Of a stretch of 64,000 bases of DNA, positions 58,204-64,000 are shown in pieces. The position numbers and the translations under genes are program-made. How positions within the stretch are numbered: position 1 is the stretch's first letter; every line of letters starts with the position of its first letter. The stretch lies in NCBI GenBank assembly GCA_965248995.1, contig CBDFKY010000014.1, positions 124,001 through 188,000 on the forward strand. The letters are read 5' to 3'. The notes beneath the pieces were generated by a model that was not told where the DNA came from, did no database searches, and saw nothing but the letters and a program-made list of their open reading frames with translations. The DNA is from CBDFKY01 sp965248995. GTDB lineage: Bacteria > Pseudomonadota > Alphaproteobacteria > Rickettsiales > UBA998.

Positions 58204-58530
58204 TTACAGTTCGCTGCCGGGGGCGAGCGTCACCCGCAATCCTTCCAGGGACGGCTCCAGGATGATCTGGCAGGAAAGGCGGGACGTGTCTTCCACGTTG
58301 AAAGCATCGTCGAGCCGTTCCACTTCTTCCTCACGTCTGGGCGGAAGCGCATCGCTCCACGCGGCGTCCACATACACGTGGCAGGTAGCGCAGGCGCAGG
58401 CGCCGCCGCATTCGGCCTTGATCGGCAGGTCGTAGTCGCGGATCACTTCCATCAACCGCCAGCCCGCCAGCCCTTCCAGCGTGTGGGTAGAGCCCTGCAT
58501 GTCGGTGACATGGACGGTGACGGCTTTCAT
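58204..58530 (-). CDS. [2Fe-2S] ferredoxin, adrenodoxin type
   Basis: A 108-residue electron carrier. The cluster ligands are C-x5-C-x2-C (CGGACACATC) and a fourth cysteine in RLSCQI, with the typical MEVIRDYDLPIKAECGG and EEVERLDDAFNVEDTSRL. Such ferredoxins serve iron-sulfur cluster assembly or P450-type reactions. It is not within an isc operon. The ferredoxin-NADP reductase gene lies only 380 bases upstream on the same strand and could be its electron donor. Confidence 0.92.
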   Translation of the reverse strand: MKAVTVHVTDMQGSTHTLEGLAGWRLMEVIRDYDLPIKAECGGACACATCHVYVDAAWSDALPPRREEEVERLDDAFNVEDTSRLSCQIILEPSLEGLRVTLAPGSEL

Positions 58531-58617
58531 GGGCGGTAACCTGTCCAGACTGAAGATAACATAACCATTTGGAATATGTATTGATTTAGAGCGTTTATCA
58601 TGGTATTTCTAGTATAG

Positions 58618-58905
58618 ATGAGCAGTATCGCCTTTGACACCTTAAAATATACGAAGCGGCTTGAAGAGGCGGGGGTTGACCGCAAGCAAGCGGAGGCGCA
58701 GGCTATCGCCCATAAAGAAGCCTTGCAGGAAGTTTGCGAGGACTTCGCCAGCAAAAGCGAAGCCGTTGCCTTGCGCAAGGATTCCGATACGTACAAAAGC
58801 GACATCGCTTCCATCAAAACCAATATCGCCGTGCTGATGTGGGGGCAAGGCTTGATTATTCTCACCGTGGTGATACCGGCCATCAAGCATATGCTCGGCC
58901 TGTAG
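58618..58905 (+). CDS. DUF1640-like coiled-coil membrane protein
   Basis: A 95-residue protein. The N-terminal FDTLKYTKRLEEAGVDRKQAEAQAIAHKEAL matches the DUF1640 / CCDC90 pattern, followed by a coiled coil and a C-terminal membrane helix (VLMWGQGLIILTVVIPAI). Mitochondrial relatives (MCUR1/CCDC90B) are coiled-coil inner-membrane proteins. The bacterial role is unknown. It is oriented opposite to the ferredoxin and the reductase gene on either side. Confidence 0.75.
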   Translation: MSSIAFDTLKYTKRLEEAGVDRKQAEAQAIAHKEALQEVCEDFASKSEAVALRKDSDTYKSDIASIKTNIAVLMWGQGLIILTVVIPAIKHMLGL

Positions 58906-58912
58906 GCGGCGT

Positions 58913-59944
58913 TTAAGCCACTCCCAGCTTTTTCTGCAGCTCGCTGGAAGAAGTCGTGTACTGGAAGCGCAGCTTTTCCGCCGGGCGGCAGATGCGGAAA
59001 GCTCCTTGCGCCATCAGCGCCGCTTCGTGGAAGCCGGAGAGGATCAGTTTCAGCTTGCCGGGATACCAGTTGATGTCGCCGATGGCGAAGACACCCGCCT
59101 GCGAGGTCTCGAATTTTTCCGTATCGACCTTGATGAGCGCGCCGCCGTGAAGTTCAAGGCCGAAATCCGCCACCGCGCCCAGTTTCATGGTCAGGCCGAA
59201 AAACGGCAGCAGCGCGTCGCAGGGGATGACGTGCGGCGTTTTGGCGTCATCCGTATAGGTGACGCTTTCCAGTACGCCGTCACTGCCCTGCAGGGAAGTA
59301 AGCTGGCCGAAGCGGAGCGAAAGGGCGCCGGCTTCCGCGAGGCGATGCATTTTTTCCACCGAATCAGGCGCGGCGCGGAAACTGTCGCGGCGGTGCAGTA
59401 CCGTGAGGCTTGAGGCAAGTTCGCACAGGTTCAGGGCCCAGTCCACCGCGGAATCGCCGCCGCCGGCGATCAGCAGTCGCTTGCCGCGGAACTGTTCGCG
59501 CTTGCGCACGGCATAAAACACGGACGCTCCTTCATAGGCTTCGATTCCGGGAACCGGGGGTTTTTTCGGAACGAAGCTGCCGCCGCCCGCCGCGATGACG
59601 ATGACCTTCGCGGTGAGAGTCTCGCCGTCATCCATCACCACCTGCCACAGTCCCGTATCGGTGCGCAGGTAGCGGGTTACCATCCGGCCATACAGCATGA
59701 CCGGTTCGAACGGAGTGATCTGGGCCAGCAATCTGTCGGTGAGTTCCTGCCCGGAGATCACCGGGTGGGCGGGAATATCGTAAATCGGTTTTTCAGGGTA
59801 GAGTTCGGCGCACTGGCCGCCCGGCTTGTCCAAGATGTCGATCACGCACGCCTTCAGGCCGAGAAGGCCCAGTTCGAAGACGGCGAACAGTCCGACCGGG
59901 CCGGCGCCGATAATCACCACGTCTTTCATCGAATCATCCTGCAT
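58913..59944 (-). CDS. Ferredoxin-NADP reductase (thioredoxin-reductase-like)
   Basis: A 343-residue flavoprotein of the YumC-type FNR family. FAD-binding VVIIGAGPVGLFAVFELGLLGL is at the start and GGQCAELYPEKPIYDIP follows. The NADPH-binding GGGDSAVDWAL is at about 165-175, but the CxxC redox pair of thioredoxin reductase is absent, as expected for an FNR. The C-terminus GVFAIGDINWYPGKLKLI is diagnostic. An alternative ATG at 59929, with AGGA upstream, would remove five residues. It likely reduces the nearby ferredoxin. Confidence 0.92.
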   Translation of the reverse strand: MQDDSMKDVVIIGAGPVGLFAVFELGLLGLKACVIDILDKPGGQCAELYPEKPIYDIPAHPVISGQELTDRLLAQITPFEPVMLYGRMVTRYLRTDTGLWQVVMDDGETLTAKVIVIAAGGGSFVPKKPPVPGIEAYEGASVFYAVRKREQFRGKRLLIAGGGDSAVDWALNLCELASSLTVLHRRDSFRAAPDSVEKMHRLAEAGALSLRFGQLTSLQGSDGVLESVTYTDDAKTPHVIPCDALLPFFGLTMKLGAVADFGLELHGGALIKVDTEKFETSQAGVFAIGDINWYPGKLKLILSGFHEAALMAQGAFRICRPAEKLRFQYTTSSSELQKKLGVA

Positions 59945-59999
59945 AGGCCCTACCTAATGGCCGGCAGGGGGTTTTTCAACAGAAATCATGCAGGCGGCG

Positions 60000-60839
60000 T
60001 CACACGCCCCGGGTCGTGCCTTTTCCCGGGCCCTTGTCGCCTAAGGATTGTTTCATAAATTTACCGGCGGCGTTCAGTCCCTGGTCGTTCAGTGAGCGGA
60101 TGAGGTCTCTGGACGTTTCGTACACCATCAGCTGCGAACTGGAAAAACGCATGCCGCCCGCGTCCAGCGCCTGCTGGTCGGCCTGGAAATAGGTGCGGGC
60201 GTCGCGTACCGAAGCGCTGGCGGACGTCAGTTCATCGCGGTGCGGCTTGCCGCGGTTGAGGAGCGCCAGTACTTTACGGCGCAGCCCGTCATGTTCGATC
60301 GTACTGGCGACCCGCACCACGGAGGCGAGGTCGATCTCGTTGTTGCCCAGCTGGTTCAGCAACGCTTCCAGCTGTTTGCAGTCGGCGATGAGCACGGCGT
60401 TTTCCTCCTTGCGCGCCTGAACATTGTTGTCGGCTACCTCGGCCATCAGGGCGATGAAATAGACGGTATATTCCCGGTACAGTTCGCTCAAACGTCCTTT
60501 GGTGCGGCGGTCAGGGCGCAGCTCGTCGTGCAGGTCCGCTTCCGTGATCAGGGCGTCGCCGACGGAAAAATGCTGGTCCCCCCTGCCGGCGGCCAGCGGA
60601 CGTTCCGTGATGATCCGCAGCATTTCCACATCATAGGCCAGCCGCTCGATGGCGAGGCGGGACTCTTTGCCGAGCCCGTCGTCGGTTTCGGAGCCGAGCG
60701 CCCGCACCGCGTCATGGTAGTATTCGATGCGGGGGCGGAAATCCCCTTCATGGCCGAAAATCTGGTAGCGTGCCTCGATCGCGCCGATTTCCGCGTAGGC
60801 GCGGTGCAATAACGTCAGAAATCCCTGCAATGCGTCCAT
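60000..60839 (-). CDS. Hypothetical helical protein, 279 aa
   Basis: I do not recognise this protein. It is 279 residues, strongly helical and acidic, with no signal peptide, membrane segment or catalytic motif visible. It resembles a helical-bundle or coiled-coil protein (EVADNNVQARKEENAVLIADCKQLEALLNQL). The ATG at 60839 is chosen; an upstream TTG at 60854 lies inside a double-hairpin repeat. That repeat ends one base before the start codon, and its GGAAG would be the ribosome binding site, so the repeat forms the leader of this gene. Confidence 0.7.
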   Translation of the reverse strand: MDALQGFLTLLHRAYAEIGAIEARYQIFGHEGDFRPRIEYYHDAVRALGSETDDGLGKESRLAIERLAYDVEMLRIITERPLAAGRGDQHFSVGDALITEADLHDELRPDRRTKGRLSELYREYTVYFIALMAEVADNNVQARKEENAVLIADCKQLEALLNQLGNNEIDLASVVRVASTIEHDGLRRKVLALLNRGKPHRDELTSASASVRDARTYFQADQQALDAGGMRFSSSQLMVYETSRDLIRSLNDQGLNAAGKFMKQSLGDKGPGKGTTRGV

Positions 60840-60840
60840 G

Positions 60841-60968
60841 TAGCGTGCTTCCAAAAACCTTTAAGACAGTATGTCTTAAAAGCCGTTGGGATAAAAGCAC
60901 TATACATCCTATAATTATAGGCGATTTATTCAGTCATAAAACGTCCTGTTGTTTTTCGGAACGACCAG
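60841..60968. repeat. Composite double-hairpin element, copy 8 (partly decayed)
   Basis: The left hairpin 60841-60904 keeps GTGCTT/AAGCAC, CCAA/TTGG, a TTTAAGACA/TGTCTTAAA tip and the ATAA bulge. Its 5' end reads TAGC instead of TATA. The 11-base spacer CATCCTATAAT follows, then a decayed right hairpin starting TATAGGCGATT and ending about GGAACGACC. It lies between divergent genes and touches the start codon of the gene at 60839. Confidence 0.75.
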
Positions 60969-61011
60969 ATGAACTGTAGCGCGAAAGGAACCGTTAGCGT
61001 ACTGTGTTTTC

Positions 61012-61344
61012 ATGAATGTGCCCAGACGTCCTTACCGCCTCTTTCCCGTGCCGCTGGCCGGCGGATCGGCGGGGCCTTTACAAAAAGTGCTCCGCAGGCG
61101 GGGGTTCGAACATGCGAGCCTGCTGCATTACTGGCCGGAAGCGGTCGGAGAAGCGTACGCCGCTTATGCGGAGCCACTGAAGCTGACGGGGAAATTGCCC
61201 AAACAGGCCGGGGGCGCGGTGCTGACCGTCAGAATTCATCCGGCGTATGCCACGCTGTTCGCCTATGAATCGGAAGCGGTGCTGCAACGTCTCACCCGAC
61301 TGCTAGGCTACCGTCCGGCGGAGCGTATCGCGCTGGTGCATTGA
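61012..61344 (+). CDS. DciA-like protein (DUF721)
   Basis: A 110-residue DUF721 protein. In many bacteria DciA loads the replicative helicase DnaB. The family pattern LLHYWPEAVGEAYAAYAEPLKL, GAVLTVRIHPAYATLFAYES and RLLGYRPAERIAL (the KH-like fold) is clear. It is divergent from the hypothetical gene at 60839 and convergent with the TPR gene. No mutY or smc is adjacent. Confidence 0.8.
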   Translation: MNVPRRPYRLFPVPLAGGSAGPLQKVLRRRGFEHASLLHYWPEAVGEAYAAYAEPLKLTGKLPKQAGGAVLTVRIHPAYATLFAYESEAVLQRLTRLLGYRPAERIALVH

Positions 61345-61375
61345 GCCGCAGGCATATGTCTTCATCCGTGGGCCC

Positions 61376-63136
61376 TTAATCGTTAAGGCTCTTCTCCAGC
61401 TTTTCCTTTATCCGCGCTTCCGCACCGCTTTCGGTCGGTTTGAACAATAAGGCCCGGTCCCAGTGGTAACGCGCTTCCGTCTGGCGACCCAGATGCCAGA
61501 GGATATCGCCGTAATGCTCGTTCATGGTGGGGTCTTGCGGGGTGATGGCCAGCGCTTTTTCAAGCTGGGCGTCGGCACCTTTGTAGTCCTTCCGCAGATA
61601 GAGGGCGTAGCCGTAGCTGTCCATGATGTTGGGCTCATTGGGGGAGGCGGCGAGCGCGGCTTTCAGCATGGCCTCCGCTTCCGGGAGTCTTTGGCCGCGC
61701 ATCAGCCAGCTGTAGCCGAGGTAATTGAGCACCTGCGGTTCGTTCGGCTGCAGTTTCAGGGTCGCCTGGAAATCGGCCAGCGCCTTGTCCCACTGGTCGG
61801 CCTGGTCGTACATGACGCCGCGCTGGAACAGCAGCGGCCAGTCGTACGGTTTCAGTTCGCTGAGCGCGGTGAGCGCCCTGCCGTATTCCTCGGCAGCGGC
61901 GGCGTAATGCTTGTCGATCCGCTCCAGGTCGCCGAGCATTACCGCCACGTTGTAGGCGGCGTGATTCGTCGCTTCCATGCCGTGCAGCAGGTCACGCGCC
62001 TTGCCGCTGTCTCCGGCCGCGTGCCAGGTCCGGGCGAGGTACAGGCGAGCGGCATCCTTTAGAAACGGCGGCTCGCCTACCTGAGCGTAAGACGCGACGG
62101 CGGAGGCGTATTGCCGGCTTTCTTCCTGCGCTTCCGCTAGCGCGAAGCGGGTGAGACCGTCTTTCGGGCGTAAGTACAGCGAGAGCTGGAAAAAGGACTG
62201 CGCTTCCTCGCCGATGCCTTCATGCAGCAGCAGGGTGCCGGTATTGGCGAGAATCTCGGCGATGCCGTCCTTGAGCGACGTCACGTCGGAGCCGCCATAC
62301 GCTGCCAGTTCCCGCACGTAGCCTTCGGTATCCCGCATGTTCCACAGCGCGTCCCGTCCCCTTTGCTCTTTTACCGCGTTCACCAGGGAGAGCGCCCGCT
62401 CATGTTTTCCGTCGGCCTCGAAAAACCGGACGGCGGCGAACAGGGTGGCGTCCGGGGTGAAGCGCAGGGAGGAAACGGCGGTTTCATAGGACGCGGCGGC
62501 GGATTTTTTGTCTTTCAGCAGCTGGTACTGCAGGGCTTCGTGGTAGCTCTGCAGTACGTTGTACATGCCCTGCTTGAGGTTGTCGGCGATGTCCACCCTT
62601 TCCGCCGCGCCGGTTTTCGCGAAGGAAAACCAGCTTTCCGTGAAGGGGAGGATCAATGACTGCAGGCCGTCCGGCTTCAGCGCCGCCGCGGCGTTCTCCG
62701 TCGCCGGCCCGTCGCCGTTATGCAGGTTTTCCACCAGACGCAGCAGCTGTACGGCGCCGGAGGATTGCTGGGAAGGGCTCGCCTGATGGGACAGGGCGAT
62801 GGCTTTTTCGATATTCCCGGCAAGCAGGTGATGCCGCATGGAAAGCATCAGCATGCCTTCCTTCGGCGCGGTTTCCTTAAACACCTGGTCGATATAATCG
62901 GCGGCTTTCTGATGATCCCCGGTCAGGCTGGCATGGTGGGCACCCAGATAATTCCCCGCCGTGCCGCCATGATAGGGAATGGCGACCGGTCGGGGGCCGG
63001 TCGTCACGCTGAGGCCGGGAGCTGTCCGGGCCGGGGCGGCGGGCGGTAACGGATGGGTGCGTTCGTACCACGTCATGGTGCAGGCAAGAGCGAGCAGCGT
63101 ACCGAGAAACAGGGGAAGGGGAAAGGACGTACGCAT
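61376..63136 (-). CDS. Tetratricopeptide repeat protein, exported
   Basis: A 586-residue protein with an N-terminal signal or anchor (MRTSFPLPLFLGTLLALACTMTW) followed by many TPR helical repeats, best seen at about 425-575 (ALADFQATLKLQPNEPQVLNYLGYSWLMRG, EAMLKAALAASPNEPNIMDSYGYALYLR, QLEKALAITPQDPTMNEHYGDILWHLGR). The pattern and length match the TPR proteins common in alphaproteobacteria (similar to BamD- or PgaA-like scaffolds). Its partner is unknown. The end is convergent with the DciA-like gene. Confidence 0.85.
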   Translation of the reverse strand: MRTSFPLPLFLGTLLALACTMTWYERTHPLPPAAPARTAPGLSVTTGPRPVAIPYHGGTAGNYLGAHHASLTGDHQKAADYIDQVFKETAPKEGMLMLSMRHHLLAGNIEKAIALSHQASPSQQSSGAVQLLRLVENLHNGDGPATENAAAALKPDGLQSLILPFTESWFSFAKTGAAERVDIADNLKQGMYNVLQSYHEALQYQLLKDKKSAAASYETAVSSLRFTPDATLFAAVRFFEADGKHERALSLVNAVKEQRGRDALWNMRDTEGYVRELAAYGGSDVTSLKDGIAEILANTGTLLLHEGIGEEAQSFFQLSLYLRPKDGLTRFALAEAQEESRQYASAVASYAQVGEPPFLKDAARLYLARTWHAAGDSGKARDLLHGMEATNHAAYNVAVMLGDLERIDKHYAAAAEEYGRALTALSELKPYDWPLLFQRGVMYDQADQWDKALADFQATLKLQPNEPQVLNYLGYSWLMRGQRLPEAEAMLKAALAASPNEPNIMDSYGYALYLRKDYKGADAQLEKALAITPQDPTMNEHYGDILWHLGRQTEARYHWDRALLFKPTESGAEARIKEKLEKSLND

Positions 63137-63582
63137 GGCTGATGGCTTAGAGAAGTGAAAACAGGCGCGATGATGTCGCCAGCCGTGCTAAAAGTCAAGG
63201 ATCGTCATAGCGAATTCCTCTTAACGCATCCTTCATTTTTCTCGTGTATCTTCGCGATTCACGTCATGGAAAACCGAAGACCTTCTATAGACTATAAGTA
63301 TACTTAAGGTAGCGGTAGTGGATAGTGGATGGCTGTGAATTGCGGGGATAAAACTTATGCCGGGGTTCTCCACAGAAGAAGCGTTTTTCCTCGTTTATAA
63401 AAACACTCTCTTTCAATCGTATGAAAGGTTATCCCGGCTATCCACAGATGTTCTTTTTTCCTGCCTGTGAAAGGAGAGATCGCGGGAAGAAAGCGGTATA
63501 GGCGGGGGATAAAACAGGGATAAGTCCCCAGCCCCGTTTACGCACCGTTTCTCCTGCTCCCCGTACGCGGATTATACAGGGC
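63137..63582. other. 446-bp gene-free region with DnaA-box-like 9-mers
   Basis: Between two minus-strand genes. It contains TTCTCCACA (63366-63374) and CTATCCACA (63438-63446), each one mismatch from TTATCCACA, and TTATGCACA (63583-63591), which overlaps the queA stop codon. It also has GTGGATAGTGGATGG at 63318-63332 and GGGGATAAAAC twice. An AT-rich stretch around 63285-63310 (TATAGACTATAAGTATACTTAAGG) stands upstream. It may be a DnaA-responsive regulatory region or a replication origin; no other gene or hairpin family was seen here. Confidence 0.4.
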
Positions 63583-64000
63583 TTATGCACATTCCAGAAG
63601 ACAGGCGTCGCCGTAGGAATAAAAGCGGTAGCCCCCCTCTATCGCGTGCCGGTAGGCGGACTGCATCCGCTCCAGACCGCTGAAGGCGGAGACCAGCATG
63701 AACAATGTGGATTTTGGCAGGTGGAAATTGGTGAGCAGCCGGTCCACCGCCCGGAAACGGTAAGGCGGGGTGATGAAAATGGCGGTTTCCGATGCGAAGG
63801 GGTGAATAGCGCCGCTCGTATCCGCGGCGGATTCCAGGGTACGCAGCGAGGTGGTGCCGACGGCGACGATGCGTTTGCCGGCCCGTTTGGCGACGGTGAG
63901 GGCGGCGGCGGTGGAAGGCGCGATTTCACCGTATTCGCTGTGCATGACGTGGTCCGCCGTATCTTCCGCCTTGACCGGCAAAAACGTCCCGCCGCCGACA
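63583..64000 (-). CDS. queA: S-adenosylmethionine:tRNA ribosyltransferase-isomerase (3' part)
   Basis: C-terminal part (139 codons) of QueA, which makes epoxyqueuosine in tRNA by transferring and isomerising the AdoMet ribose. The frame is open to the window edge and reads VGGGTFLPVKAEDTADHVMHSE, GTTSLRTLES, NFHLPKSTLFMLVSAF and YRFYSYGDACLLE, all highly conserved in QueA. The 5' part (about 200 residues) lies beyond the window. Confidence 0.95.
   Translation of the reverse strand, partial: VGGGTFLPVKAEDTADHVMHSEYGEIAPSTAAALTVAKRAGKRIVAVGTTSLRTLESAADTSGAIHPFASETAIFITPPYRFRAVDRLLTNFHLPKSTLFMLVSAFSGLERMQSAYRHAIEGGYRFYSYGDACLLECA

Noticed and set aside
63297..63312. GTATACTTAAGGTA resembling the centre of the fold-back elements
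   Set aside because: Only about 12 bases match and the inverted termini are missing, so chance is likely.

Overview
The window is chromosomal DNA from an alphaproteobacterium, GC-rich by eye. Supporting evidence is the alphaproteobacterial-style cluster mnmE-mnmG-rsmG-parA-parB followed by ppsR-aroE-coaE-dnaQ, plus an ELM1-type protein, a DUF1640 coiled-coil protein, a malic enzyme fused to a phosphotransacetylase-like domain, and tolQRA. No rRNA, tRNA, CRISPR array or recognisable transposase gene was seen. I cannot name the genus.

Layout. 1-8.3 kb: the 3' part of sdhA and, 6.3 kb away, sdhB. Between them lie a small antisense gene, an M48-type lipoprotein protease, a tandem array of hairpin repeats and a frameshifted giant PD40/RTX protein. 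8.4-15.4 kb: a HExxH protein with its own promoter, xerD, a MoeB/ThiF-like gene, a maeB/CitE-like pair, a DsbA-like protein and a fold-back repeat. 15.4-27.8 kb: twelve tightly packed minus-strand genes (yejB-yejE-yejF-mnmE-mnmG-rsmG-parA-parB-ppsR-aroE-coaE-dnaQ). Four perfect parS sites are written inside the reading frames of rsmG, mnmG and mnmE, and this part is visibly AT-richer than its flanks. 28-44 kb: a PhnP-like hydrolase, an ELM1-like protein, plsY, dprA, topA, mfd, a PhoU-like protein, grxD, purB, and a pair of apparent cell-wall enzymes (a membrane-anchored DD-peptidase-like protein and a CHAP/NlpC-like Cys-His protein). 44.5-49 kb: an ABC-2 exporter, and an iron-uptake set (FTR1 permease, cupredoxin, TIGR03118-type protein) with a Fur-box-like palindrome upstream. 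49-64 kb: pterin dehydratase, obgE, pepA, two nearly identical tandem pilin genes, tolQRA, rnhB, an adrenodoxin-type ferredoxin with a ferredoxin-NADP reductase close by, a DciA-like gene, a TPR lipoprotein-like gene, a non-coding segment with DnaA-box-like 9-mers, and the 3' part of queA.

The most unusual signal is a dispersed family of composite double-hairpin repeats, about 117 bp each. There are eight composites (16 hairpins): four in tandem at 2911-3382 and one each near 27.9, 29.1, 44.4 and 60.9 kb. Each has two hairpins ending in TATAG.../...CTATA, separated by a 10-11 nt AT-rich spacer. Each hairpin carries an unpaired ATAA (or TTAT) bulge on the spacer side. The stem sequence differs strongly between copies while base-pairing is kept. 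The form resembles REPIN elements, but the sequence matches no family I recognise. A second, unrelated family is a fold-back element of 137-152 bp present twice, and shorter REP-like palindromes also occur, one of which has been translated into a protein C-terminus.
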